Part shown: piece by piece, positions 1-8,800 of the stretch | Numbering within the stretch: the first letter of the stretch is position 1 | How the letters are laid out: every line of letters starts with the position of its first letter | Origin: Actimicrobium sp047621665 | Lineage (GTDB): Bacteria; Pseudomonadota; Gammaproteobacteria; Burkholderiales; Burkholderiaceae_D | Length of the DNA stretch: 64,000 nucleotides | Direction: 5' to 3' | Assembly (NCBI GenBank): GCA_047621665.1 | Contig: JBLHMB010000011.1 | Span: 17,989 to 81,988, forward strand | Made by a program: the position numbers and the translations under genes | Notes under the pieces: model-generated | What the model saw: only the letters and a program-made list of their open reading frames with translations | What the model was told of the DNA's origin: nothing | Databases searched by the model: none

Positions 1-297
1 AATGATGGCTTGCAGGCCGGAACCGCACAGACGATTGACGTTGAACGCGGGTGTTTCTTGCGGGATACCGGCATCCATCGCCGCGACGCGGCTCAGGTAC
101 GCGTCGCGCGGTTCAGTCGGCACCACATTGCCCATGACGACATGACCAACAGCCGCCGCATCGACACCTGAGCGTTCCAGCGCGGCGCGCACTGCGGTGG
201 TGGCCAGCGTGCATAACGGCACTTCCTTGAGCGAACCGCCAAAGGTTCCGATAGCGGTTCTGGCCAATCCGACTACGACGACTTCACGATGTGACAT
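1..297 (-). CDS. Acetyl-CoA acetyltransferase (thiolase), N-terminal part only
   Basis: Thiolase family enzyme that cleaves or condenses acyl-CoA with CoA. The gene runs off the left edge, so only about 99 residues are visible. The N-terminus reads MSHREVVVVGLARTAIGTFG, the usual thiolase start, and the active-site cysteine lies in NRLCGSGLQAI close to the edge. It is the last visible gene of a minus-strand series after the acyl-CoA dehydrogenase and the histidine phosphatase, which fits beta-oxidation or branched-chain acyl-CoA breakdown. Whether it is degradative or biosynthetic cannot be told from this fragment. Confidence 0.9.
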   Translation of the reverse strand, partial: MSHREVVVVGLARTAIGTFGGSLKEVPLCTLATTAVRAALERSGVDAAAVGHVVMGNVVPTEPRDAYLSRVAAMDAGIPQETPAFNVNRLCGSGLQAII

Positions 298-409
298 GAC
301 AATCCTTGATGAAATAACGCATGAATAAAACCGGATACCCGGCAACTTCGCCGGGATGAACAACGCAGCGCGTCCACGCCGGAGGGAAGACTTGCGTCAA
401 AGAGAAACG

Positions 410-1078
410 TTAAATCCCGCTCAACAAATCCCCTGCCAGATGCCCGGTCCCGTTGAAATAGGCCAGCCCGGTACCCTTCGCAGAAAACACGACACCGCTC
501 AACGAGGCGTTGCCGATCACGCCCATCGATTGCGCTAGCGCGCTGTCGGGCAGACCGGCAACTTCACACAGGACAGCGGCAATCACACCGGCCGATGTCA
601 CGGCTAGCACGTGTTGCCCTGACGTCGTATCGGCTGTAGCGCGCCGCAACCAGTGCGCCACCCGGGCGCGAAATTGTGTAGCCGGAGCGACACCGTCGAC
701 GACAATGCTGCCATCGGCCCAGAGCCGGATTTCTTCGGCGTACAGACGCAGCCTGGTTTCTGCTGCAACGGAGCTATCGGACAAAAGGCGCGTACCGGTG
801 CGCCGCTCTGCGCCGGCCAGCAACTGTTCTCCTTCGCCGAATTCGTCGAGGCCCTCATCGACCTCCATGATCATCCCGCCAATTTCTGCCAGCGCCAGTT
901 GCGCTGTCAGGTGATGCCTTCGGCGCGGACCAATCCATGCACGATCGAAGCGCATGCCACGCTGATAAAAAAACTCGCCGGTCGCCTGCGCCTGTAACTG
1001 ACCCAGTGATGACAGCTGATCGTAGTCGCTGGCACCAAAAGCGGCCTGGCCGTGGCGTAGCAAGGTCAGTGTGCTCAT
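410..1078 (-). CDS. Histidine phosphatase family protein (phosphoglycerate mutase-like)
   Basis: A 222-residue member of the histidine phosphatase superfamily. The N-terminal TLLRHGQA is the RHG motif carrying the phospho-accepting histidine. A second conserved region, VLAVTSAGVIAAVL, sits where the family usually has a second catalytic histidine, but here the position appears to be T-S-A, so the second histidine may be missing or shifted. The start codon overlaps the stop of the upstream acyl-CoA dehydrogenase by four bases (ATGA), so the two are probably translationally coupled. Its substrate is unknown. The context suggests a link to CoA or acyl-phosphate metabolism, but that is only inference. 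Confidence 0.8.
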   Translation of the reverse strand: MSTLTLLRHGQAAFGASDYDQLSSLGQLQAQATGEFFYQRGMRFDRAWIGPRRRHHLTAQLALAEIGGMIMEVDEGLDEFGEGEQLLAGAERRTGTRLLSDSSVAAETRLRLYAEEIRLWADGSIVVDGVAPATQFRARVAHWLRRATADTTSGQHVLAVTSAGVIAAVLCEVAGLPDSALAQSMGVIGNASLSGVVFSAKGTGLAYFNGTGHLAGDLLSGI

Positions 1079-2262
1079 GGCATTGCCGCGCCTTGCAGTT
1101 TTTTACGTGCACCGACAATCTTGTTGGCGATGCTCCAGCGATGCACTTCGCTTGGACCATCGTAAATGCGGAACCCGCGCACATCCTTGAAGATGCGCAT
1201 GACGATGGTTTCCGCCGTCACGCCCTGCCCGCCCAGAATCTGCACGCAGCGATCGACCACGCGCCAGATCGCTTCTGAACACACCACCTTGGTCATGCTC
1301 GATTCGATATTGCCGCGACCGCCCTGGTCGAGCACCCACGCCGTATGCAGAATGTTGAGCCGCGCCGTATGCAAGTCCATCTCGTTATCTGCCAGCATGA
1401 AGCCGACGCCTTCGTGTTCGCCGAGCGATTTGCCGAAGGCCTGACGCTGGCTGGCATAGTCCAGCGCGACGTCATGCGCACGTTGCGCTTGCCCGAGCCA
1501 GCGCATGCAGTGCGTCAGGCGGGCTGGTGCGAGGCGAATCTGCGCATAACGAAAACCCTTGCCGATTTCACCGAGGACATCGGTGGCTGGCACCCGCACA
1601 TTATCAAAACGCAGCACGCCATGACCACCGGCGAAGCAGGAATCGAGCGACTCCATCAGGCGTTCCAGAACGATGCCGGGACGGTCCATGTCGCTCAGGA
1701 ACATCGTTGCCGAACCGTCTTCCATGCGCGCCATGATGATCGCGAAGGACGCGCCTTCGGCACCCGTGATGAACCATTTGGTGCCGCTGATCAGATAGTC
1801 ATCGCCATCCTGAATCGCGACGGTTTGCATCATCGACGGATCGGAGCCGGAACCGGGTGCCGGTTCGGTCATCGCAAAACACGAGCGCGTGCGGCCTTCG
1901 ACCAGCGGGCGCAACCAGCGCTCTTTTTGTGAGGGCGAGGCAACCTGCTCCATCAAATGGATGTTGCCTTCGTCAGGTGCATGGATGTTCAGTGCAACCG
2001 GGCCGAGTGGCGAGTAACCGGCGGCTTCGAAAACAGCTGCCTTGGCGACATGCGACAAGCCCAGTCCACCCAGTTCGACCGACGCATGCGGCGTCAGCAA
2101 GCCGGCGGCGCGACCGGCGGCAACCAGTTCTTCACGCAGTGATTCGGTGGGACCGTGGCCGGTTTGGCGCGGATCATTTTCGAACGGGATGACAACGTCG
2201 GCGATGAAACGGCGGGTACGTTCCTGCAGATCCTTGATTTCCGGTGAGTGTGAAAAGTCCAT
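1075..2262 (-). CDS. Acyl-CoA dehydrogenase (ACAD10/11-like)
   Basis: FAD-dependent acyl-CoA dehydrogenase of 395 residues that introduces the alpha-beta double bond in an acyl-CoA. Visible signatures are CFAMTEPAPGSGSDPS in the middle beta domain, GTKWFITGA, and the C-terminal YDGPSEVHRWSIANKI. In medium-chain enzymes the catalytic glutamate lies in this last motif, but here an aspartate occupies its place, as in the ACAD10/11-like branch (my alignment by eye). It starts an operon with the histidine phosphatase and thiolase. The first third of this gene, together with its upstream DNA, is duplicated as a decaying fragment at 4304-4639. Confidence 0.92.
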   Translation of the reverse strand: MDFSHSPEIKDLQERTRRFIADVVIPFENDPRQTGHGPTESLREELVAAGRAAGLLTPHASVELGGLGLSHVAKAAVFEAAGYSPLGPVALNIHAPDEGNIHLMEQVASPSQKERWLRPLVEGRTRSCFAMTEPAPGSGSDPSMMQTVAIQDGDDYLISGTKWFITGAEGASFAIIMARMEDGSATMFLSDMDRPGIVLERLMESLDSCFAGGHGVLRFDNVRVPATDVLGEIGKGFRYAQIRLAPARLTHCMRWLGQAQRAHDVALDYASQRQAFGKSLGEHEGVGFMLADNEMDLHTARLNILHTAWVLDQGGRGNIESSMTKVVCSEAIWRVVDRCVQILGGQGVTAETIVMRIFKDVRGFRIYDGPSEVHRWSIANKIVGARKKLQGAAMP

Positions 2263-2403
2263 GAGTCTCTTTGATTATTAAAATGAAGTCTGTCAGCATA
2301 ACAAGCATTGCCATATTGCTCCGAAGTACTTGCACGGAGGCCCGTGTGGCCGATCGCCTGCAGCGCAAACGACGCAGTTTGCAGAAGGCAGGCCAACGCG
2401 GAT

Positions 2404-3693
2404 TCAGTCTTTCCGAAGCTGGTTTGCCATCGTGCTAATCGGTAAATAAATGATCGCCAGAATCATCCGTAACTGGCTGGCCCGGCTATGGACCGGGACG
2501 TCGCTTCTTGCTTCAAATTCGGTGCGGACTTTATCTGCCGTGCGTTCAATATTTTCGGTCATCCGGTCCATTTCACGTGCGGCTGCACTGGGGGCTACGC
2601 CGAGCTGGCGGGCGAAGGTGTGCAAGTGTTCCCGGGTTAGCTGCGGATAAGTTGTTGCGTCTCCTACCTTGAATGACATCGGCACTTCAGGCCAGGTCAA
2701 CTCGCCGGGCGAGGCCAGCTCCGGTCTGTTCCACGCCGAAGTCGCCAGCAAGTCATAGTGCGGTGCCAGCTGATAGCCGCCTCGCGTTGCCAGCACGGAC
2801 AAATTCTTCAAATGGGCATCGCTGTTGCCGATCAATATATTGAACAAGGTCCAGCGAAACAGGGCCAGCCGCGTGGTCGCCGGTGGCCGGCACTTGTCGA
2901 CGATGTCAATCAGTGCGTCGATGCCGGACCTGGCGTATTTCGACGCGGCAGACAGCGTCAGCAGCTGGACGGCATCCAGCGCGTGCAGGCGTGTTGTCTG
3001 CGCGCCGTCAAATTTGCGGTCAAAGCGTTCGATGATGTACACCGCTGACGGCACATAACGTAACTGCACCGGCGGAACTGATAGCCCGAGTTCTTGTGCC
3101 AACCGCGCGCAGAACCATTCGTTGACGGCGCTGCAAGGATAAAACTCGCTCGATACGTCCGGCTTCAGGATGTGCGTGGATGCCTGCGCGCCCATTGGCT
3201 CAAACAGTTTCCCTTCGCTGCCCACCACGATCTGCAGTTTTTGCTGCGCACCTGCCAAGGACATTTTCTTTGGTGCGCCAGCCGCAAGGGGCTGTCGCGG
3301 CATGGCACGGATGCGTGCTTCCAGATCTTCGTCAGTGAGCGGCTGCAGACCACCAGTCAATTGTTCGGTATTCGGTGGCAACAAGGTCAGTGCGCCAGCG
3401 GACTCGGCACCGTAATGGGCAAGCAATCCCCAGGAGTCGGATGCTTCGGCAGGGAGCGTGACGGTCAGTTGTGTGCGGGCGGCGTCTTCCGGCAACAGAT
3501 TATCGAAAAACCACTGTACTGGCCGGATGGAGCCGCCGTCTTCAATTTTTTCAGGTGTCAACGGTAGTCCGGGAGCCAGGCTGTAACCGGTCGCCAGCCA
3601 AGACGTCTCGTACTGGAAAGACCAGATACCCTGATTTTCGAACAAGGTGCCAATAAGTTCTTTGTTCAGGGTCACATGCAACTGCCGATTCAC
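2404..3693 (-). CDS. hipA: HipA family serine/threonine kinase toxin
   Basis: Toxin of a type II hipBA module, 429 residues. HipA proteins are kinases that in the studied cases phosphorylate glutamyl-tRNA synthetase and cause dormancy. The N-subdomain contains WFFDNLLPE, a HipA hallmark. The phosphate-binding stretch is KMSLAGAQQKL, the catalytic loop is GNSDAHLKN and the metal-binding motif is APHYDLLAT, so the kinase looks complete. Its ATG overlaps the hipB stop by four bases, antitoxin first, as is normal for this family. The last few codons are included in the flanking duplication (see 4304-4820), which defines where the module is joined to its host DNA. Confidence 0.93.
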   Translation of the reverse strand: MNRQLHVTLNKELIGTLFENQGIWSFQYETSWLATGYSLAPGLPLTPEKIEDGGSIRPVQWFFDNLLPEDAARTQLTVTLPAEASDSWGLLAHYGAESAGALTLLPPNTEQLTGGLQPLTDEDLEARIRAMPRQPLAAGAPKKMSLAGAQQKLQIVVGSEGKLFEPMGAQASTHILKPDVSSEFYPCSAVNEWFCARLAQELGLSVPPVQLRYVPSAVYIIERFDRKFDGAQTTRLHALDAVQLLTLSAASKYARSGIDALIDIVDKCRPPATTRLALFRWTLFNILIGNSDAHLKNLSVLATRGGYQLAPHYDLLATSAWNRPELASPGELTWPEVPMSFKVGDATTYPQLTREHLHTFARQLGVAPSAAAREMDRMTENIERTADKVRTEFEARSDVPVHSRASQLRMILAIIYLPISTMANQLRKD

Positions 3694-3968
3694 GGCCGTG
3701 CTCTTTTCTTGCGCGGAGCCGGGTCGGAGGTGACTGACGACACGCCGGGCGGCAGCTCCAGAATCAACTCCATGCCTAGTTCATGCAATGTGGCGAATAA
3801 AATTTTAAGCGCGGCAGTAGCTTTACCTTGCTCCTGTCTGCGCAGCAGGGTGCTGGAGGTACCCAGCGTCCCAGCCAGGTCCGCCAGTGGAATGTCGAGT
3901 GCAACACGCGTAGCACGCATCGCAGCGCCGAGTTCTTCGGGAGTGGCAATCTTCAAGGAACCTCGCAT
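3690..3968 (-). CDS. hipB: HipB-type XRE family antitoxin
   Basis: DNA-binding antitoxin of the hipBA pair, 92 residues from the ATG at 3968. The body IPLADLAGTLGTSSTLLRRQ is a Cro/C1-type helix-turn-helix, preceded by the IATPEELGAAMRA stretch common in HipB proteins. The C-terminus is basic (PRKKRARP). An in-frame TTG at 4016 would add 16 residues. I prefer the ATG because the upstream DNA has promoter-like spacing (TTGATT and AATAAT on the minus strand) and an operator-like inverted repeat lies just beyond. It probably represses its own promoter together with HipA. The first codons are also present, decayed, at about 5592 in the second copy of the locus. Confidence 0.88.
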   Translation of the reverse strand: MRGSLKIATPEELGAAMRATRVALDIPLADLAGTLGTSSTLLRRQEQGKATAALKILFATLHELGMELILELPPGVSSVTSDPAPRKKRARP

Positions 3969-4021
3969 AACAGAGTCAATTCGCTCTATTATTCCTGTTA
4001 GGCGATCAGAAATCAACTAAG

Positions 4022-4086
4022 AGAGCAATATTGAACTATTAAATAGAAAATCATCGACTTAATCCTTAATCGATCAATATTGCTCT
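4022..4086. promoter_or_regulatory. 13-bp perfect inverted repeat upstream of hipB, candidate HipB operator
   Basis: The arms AGAGCAATATTGA (4022-4034) and TCAATATTGCTCT (4074-4086) are exact inverted copies separated by 39 bases, and each arm contains the smaller palindrome CAATATTG. The position just upstream of hipB fits a pair of sites for the HipB dimer, because HipB proteins autoregulate through paired palindromes. The homologous stretch near 5660-5730, next to the copy without hipBA, has lost this symmetry, which agrees with a site that needs its cognate protein. The operator role is inference. Confidence 0.5.
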
Positions 4087-4142
4087 GTTATTGAACGCTT
4101 TGGCTGAAGACAGCCGGCCCTAAGCCGGCCTCGACACCACCA

Positions 4143-4303
4143 TTACATACTGCGCAAGTACTGCCCCCCCCACCTCAAACATCGTGTTTCTGGTGCACAT
4201 AGAGCATCGATTCTTCCTGGATCTTGCCGCGCTGGTAGCCGGTTTCCATCGCACCGAGCACGCCGCCGCGTTCGTCGATGCGTTCAAACTCCTGCAGCAC
4301 CGC
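4143..4303 (-). pseudogene. Remnant of the icmF 3' end (duplicated, internally deleted)
   Basis: This stretch matches the last part of icmF twice over. Positions 4143-4176 correspond to the terminal codons and stop at 5777-5812, and about 4179-4303 correspond to 6077-6200. Roughly 260 bases between these two parts have been deleted, and a C7 run marks the deletion joint. The fragment has no start and runs straight into the dehydrogenase remnant at 4304, so it is non-functional. Together with the upstream 3961-4142 stretch it is the right arm of the left copy of the duplicated locus. Confidence 0.85.
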
Positions 4304-4639
4304 TTGTGATGGCGACGCGACCTGTTCCATCAAATGGATATTGCCTTAGTCCGGTGCATGGATGTTCAGTGCAACCGGGCCGAGCGGCGAGTAGCCGGCG
4401 GCTTCGAAGACGGCGGCCTTGGCGATATGCGACAGACCCAACCCGCCGAGCTCGACTGACGCATGCGGTGTGAGCAAGCCGGACGCGCGACCGGCGGCGA
4501 CTAATTCTTCACGCAGTGATTTGGTGGGGCCGTGACCGGTCTGTCGCGGATCATTTTCGAACGGGATGACGATGTCTGCGATGAAACGACGGGTGCGTTC
4601 CTGCAGATCCTTGATTTCCGGTGACAGTGAAAAGTCTAT
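4304..4639 (-). pseudogene. Remnant of the acyl-CoA dehydrogenase 5' end (duplicated)
   Basis: Roughly the first 110 codons of the dehydrogenase at 1927-2262 are repeated here at high but imperfect identity. The start codon has become ATA (TAT at 4637-4639 on the plus strand), and a glutamate codon has become TAA at 4346-4348. The gene body is missing beyond 4304, where the sequence switches to icmF. It is therefore a dead fragment produced by duplication, not by an insertion sequence, since no transposase or terminal repeat is present. It forms the left arm of the second copy of the locus. Confidence 0.88.
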
Positions 4640-4820
4640 GAGTCTCTGTGATTGTTAGAATTGAGCCCATCAGCATAACAAGTATTGCGATGTTGCTCCC
4701 AGTTGCTTGCAAAGTGGCTGGCGTAACTGATCGTCGGCAGCGCCAACGATCAGGATGTAAAAAGCAGAGCGCCCTGGACCGGCACGGATTCCGTTTTTCC
4801 GAAGCTGGCGACGTTAAAAT
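4304..4820. repeat. Direct repeat of 1927-2425 (dehydrogenase head, promoter region and hipA tail)
   Basis: Beyond the dehydrogenase head, the match continues through the intergenic DNA: CAGCATAACAAG occurs at both 2294 and 4671, and GATCG..CAGCG..AACGA follows in both. It ends with TTTTCCGAAGCTGG at about 4796-4807, which in the first copy is the very end of hipA (TTTCCGAAGCTGG near 2410). The match stops inside the last hipA codons, so this copy once adjoined a hipA-like gene that has been replaced by the phd/vapC pair. From about 4815 to 4904 the DNA is AT-rich and holds the presumed promoter of the antitoxin gene. Confidence 0.8.
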
Positions 4821-4904
4821 GACTTGTTCTGATAGTCATTCCTTAATATAGTTGATTGGCTGTAGTCACCTGCCCATCGTCAAATAGTTGTGTCTGGAGA
4901 AGTC

Positions 4905-5144
4905 ATGGAAAACAATCAAGTTTCTAAGTCTGAGTTCAAATCGAGGGCTCTGGAATATTTTCGGCAGATCGAGTCATCTGGTCAGAGCGTCATCGTCACC
5001 GATCATGGCAGGCCTGCCTTGGAAGTCCGTCCATACAGAAACGTCGACCAAAGACGCAACCCGCTCGATGTTCTCCGCGGCTCTGTCGTCAGTTACATCG
5101 ACCCGACTGCTCCGATCGACGTCGATTGGGAGTCGGCGCAATGA
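4905..5144 (+). CDS. Phd/YefM family antitoxin
   Basis: Antitoxin of 79 residues. The pattern VSKSEFKSRALEYFRQIE, then SVIVTDHGRPALEVRP, is the Phd/YefM fold, in which the N-terminal half dimerises and binds the operator and the acidic C-terminal tail (PTAPIDVDWESAQ) wraps around the toxin. I chose ATG 4905 with GGAGA just upstream over the GTG at 4890. The stop overlaps the toxin start by four bases (ATGA). It sits on the strand opposite hipBA and the flanking metabolic genes. Confidence 0.9.
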   Translation: MENNQVSKSEFKSRALEYFRQIESSGQSVIVTDHGRPALEVRPYRNVDQRRNPLDVLRGSVVSYIDPTAPIDVDWESAQ

Positions 5145-5543
5145 TCGTGCTGGATACCCACACACTGATCTGGTGGGTGACTGGTGACGAGATGTTGAGC
5201 GACCAGGCGAAAAAAACCATTGAGTCGGAAATGTCTCTGCCTGGTGGTCAAATTATTATCTCGGCAATATCCGCCTGGGAAATTGCAATGCTCGTAGAAA
5301 AAAAGACGCCTCATCCTCTCGATGGACGTTGCGAGCTGGCTCGATGCGGTGGCTGAAATCGAGACTGTGAAATTCTGGCCGATAGACGTTGCAGTTGCAT
5401 TGAAGTCGGTTGATCTTCCTGGGGAGTTTCACAAAGATCCCGCAGACAGGATGATTGTTGCGACCGCGCGGAAATTCGCCGTACCGCTTGTGACGAAGGA
5501 TGAAAAAATTCGTGCATACGAACACGTCAAGTCGATCTGGTAA
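5141..5543 (+). pseudogene. VapC-like PIN-domain toxin interrupted by a frameshift
   Basis: PIN-domain ribonuclease partner of the Phd-like antitoxin. The first frame gives MIVLDTHTLIWWVTG (first acidic residue) and ISAWEIAMLVEK (conserved glutamate). The rest, KDPADRMIVATA (last acidic pair) and LVTKDEKIRAYEHV, lies in the next frame from about 5310. The break is at a run of seven A residues (5299-5305). With six A residues the two parts join into a normal protein of about 133 residues. As given, translation in the first frame ends at 5356 without the second half of the active site. This could be a recent inactivation, a phase-variable tract, transcriptional slippage or a sequencing error. 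Confidence 0.8.
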
Positions 5544-5591
5544 GAAAAAGAAAATGCCAAAGACCAAATTCGGGTGTGAAAACCTTTATGG

Positions 5592-5815
5592 CCGCCTCGC
5601 ATAACAGAGTGAATTAGCTCCGTTATTAGCGCCAATGCATCAAGAATCAACGAATAGAGCATTATTGACTCACCCTGTCGAGGATCCTCGAATCAGTTCT
5701 TAATCGATCAATACCGCGCTGTTGTTGCAAACTTTTGCTGGCAACAAGCGGCCCCAAGCCGGACTCGATACCACCATCACATACTGCGCCGGTACTGCCC
5801 GCCGACCTCAAATAG
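5592..5815. repeat. Direct repeat of 3961-4180 (hipB 5' end and DNA downstream of icmF)
   Basis: The stretch beginning CCTCGCATAACAGAGT at 5592 matches the hipB start region at 3961, including the ATGCGAGG that encodes the hipB start on the minus strand. It then runs through the promoter region (AATCAAC, TTAATCGATCAATA) and into the icmF terminal codons at 5777. Thus the intact icmF copy is preceded by a decayed hipB beginning, next to the phd/vapC pair. The two homology blocks together define a hipBA-for-phd/vapC exchange in a duplicated locus. Between vapC and icmF I see no other gene. Confidence 0.8.
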
Positions 5816-8800
5816 CGCATCGGTAATCTGTCCGAGCGAGCACACCCGTACCGCATCCATGAGCTTGTCAAACACGTTGCCGTCCTCGATCACCGCTTGC
5901 TGCAACGCAGCCAGCATCGCCGGCGACGCGTCAGCGTGCAATGCGTGGAAGGCTGCCAGACGGGTCAGTTGCGACTGCTTTTCTTCATCGCTGGAACGGG
6001 CCAGTTCGATGATTTGCGGCATGTCGCTGACCTTCGGGTTGCGGAAGGTATTGACGCCGATGATGGGCAGCGTGCCGTCGTGTTTCTGGTGCTCGTAGAG
6101 CATCGACTCTTCCTGGATCTTGCCGCGCTGGTAGCCGGTTTCCATTGCACCGAGTACACCACCGCGCTCGGCGATGCGCTCGAACTCCTGCAGCACCGCT
6201 TCTTCGACCAGGTCGGTCAGTTCATCGATGATGAAGCTGCCCTGGTTCGGATTCTCGTTCCTGGCCAGACCCCATTCGCGGTTGATGATCAGCTGAATCG
6301 CCAGCGCACGCCGGACCGATTCATCGGTTGGCGTGGTGATTGCTTCATCGTAGGCATTGGTGTGCAGCGAATTGCAGTTGTCGTAGATCGCGATCAGCGC
6401 TTGCAGCGTGGTGCGAATATCGTTGAAGTCGATTTCCTGCGCATGCAGCGAGCGGCCCGAAGTCTGGATGTGGTACTTGAGCTTTTGCGAACGCTCGTTG
6501 GCACCGTATTTTTCGCGCATCGCGACGGCCCAGATGCGCCGCGCAACGCGGCCCAGAACCGTGTATTCCGGGTCCATGCCATTGCTGAAGAAGAACGACA
6601 GGTTGGGCGAGAAATCATCGATCTTCATGCCGCGCGCCAGATAGGCTTCGACGAACGTGAAGCCATTCGACAGCGTGAAGCCGAGCTGCGAAATCGGGTT
6701 CGCGCCGGCTTCGGCAATGTGATACCCGGAGATCGACACCGAGTAAAAATTACGCACCAGATGCTGGACAAAATACTGCTGGATGTCGCCCATCACTTTC
6801 AACGAAAACTCGGTCGAAAAAATGCAGGTGTTCTGACCCTGGTCTTCTTTCAGGATGTCGGCCTGCACGGTGCCGCGCACATTCTGCAAGACCCATGCAC
6901 GGACTTTTGCCGCTTCATCGGCAGTCGGCTCGCGGGATTTTTCAACACGGAACTTGTCGAGTTGCTGGTCGATTGCCGTGTTCATGAACATCGCCAGGAT
7001 TGATGGCGCAGGACCATTGATGGTCATCGAGACCGAGGTGGTCGGGTCGCACAATTCAAAGCCGCTGTAGAGAACTTTCATGTCGTCGAGGGTCGCAATC
7101 GAGACACCCGAATTGCCGACCTTGCCGTAAATATCCGGACGCACGGCCGGATCGGCACCGTACAGCGTAACCGAATCGAATGCGGTCGACAGGCGCTTGG
7201 CTGCCATCCCTTCGGAGACCAGCTTGAAGCGGCGGTTGGTGCGAAAGGCATCGCCCTCGCCGGCGAACATGCGGGTCGGATCTTCGTTTTCGCGCTTGAA
7301 CGGGAATACGCCGGCGGTGTACGGGAACGCACCCGGCACATTTTCCAGCATCAGGAAGCGCAGGATTTCGCCGTGGTCTTCATAACGTGGCAAGGCGACC
7401 TTGCGGATTTTTGTGCCGGATAGCGTGGTCGCCACGAGGCGGGTACGGATTTCCTTGTCACGGATTTTGACGACGAACTCGTCGCCCGCATAAGCGACTT
7501 GCATCGCTGGCCAGTCGGCCAGCAATTGCCTGGCACCCGCATCGAGCTTGTTGTCGCGCTCGCTGATCAGGTCATCCATATCGACGACCTTGCCGGCTTC
7601 GGCCAGCATGCGTTTCGATTCCTGCAATTGCTGGCGTTCGCGTACCAGCTTGACGTTCTTTGCAGTAAAGACATGATAGCCGCGCACGGTATCGGCAATT
7701 TCGGCCAGATAGCGGCTACGCGCCGGTGGCACGATGGCGTTCTTGCCCGATGAGTGACGCAGGTTGACCGCGACCAGCTTGCTGGCCTTGACCGGCAAGC
7801 CGCATTCGGCCAGCCGTGGCAGCAAGCCTTGATACAACGCGGTGACACCGTCGTCATTGAAACGCGATGCCTGCGTGCCGAACACCGGCATTTGCTCGAC
7901 CTTCTGACTCCACAATTCGCGGTTGCGCTGATACTGTTTGGCGACATCGCGCAATGCGTCGAGCGAGCCCTTGCGGTCGAACTTGTTGATCGTGACGAAG
8001 TCTGCGAAGTCGAGCATGTCGATTTTTTCGAGTTGTGACGCAGCGCCAAATTCCGGCGTCATCACGTACATCGATAGATCGACATGGCTAACGATGGCGG
8101 CGTCGCCCTGGCCGATGCCGGAGGTCTCGACAATGATCAGATCAAAGCCGGCGACCTTGCAGGCGGCGATCACGTCAGGCAGCGCTTGCGAAATTTCGGA
8201 ACCGGCTTCGCGCGTGGCCAGCGAGCGCATGAAGACCCGGCTCACGCCGCCCCACGGGCTGATCGCATTCATGCGAATACGGTCGCCGAGCAGCGCACCT
8301 CCGGACTTGCGCCGCGACGGATCAATCGAGATCACGGCAATATTGTGCGCGTCATCCTGATCGAGCCGGATGCGACGGATCAGCTCGTCGGTGAGCGACG
8401 ACTTGCCGGCCCCACCGGTGCCGGTAATGCCGAGCACCGGTACCTTGATCACATCGGCGGCGGTATGCAGTGCGGTCTTCAGCGACGCACTGACCTTGTC
8501 ATTTTCCAGCGCCGTGATCAGTTGCGACAGCGGACGCTGACGCTCAACGAGTGAGCCATTTTGCAGCGGTTCCAGCGTGGTTGGCGCGTAGACCGACAGG
8601 TCGCTATCGCAGGCCTGGATCATCGATAGAATCATGCCGACCAAGCCGAGTCGCTGGCCATCTTCAGGACTAAAAATGCGCGAGACGCCGTACGCATGCA
8701 GGTCAGCGATTTCAGTCGGCACGATCACGCCGCCACCGCCGCCAAAGACCTTGATATGCGCACCGCCGCGTTCGCGCAGCAGGTCGATCATGTATTTGAA

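Noticed and set aside
4017..4904. Insertion sequence as the cause of the broken gene fragments
   Set aside because: No transposase, terminal inverted repeat or target duplication is present. Both fragments are copies of the neighbouring chromosomal genes.
5299..5306. A-AAA-AAG as a programmed -1 frameshift site in the toxin gene
   Set aside because: The heptamer is in the right frame for -1 slippage, but the second half of the toxin needs a +1 (or -2) shift. Tract-length change or RNA polymerase slippage fits better.
5897..7003. Long open frame on the strand opposite icmF (also opposite rluD at 16967-18079 and phaC at 14143-15156)
   Set aside because: These frames follow from codon bias of the real genes. 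Their translations have no domain and no plausible start context.
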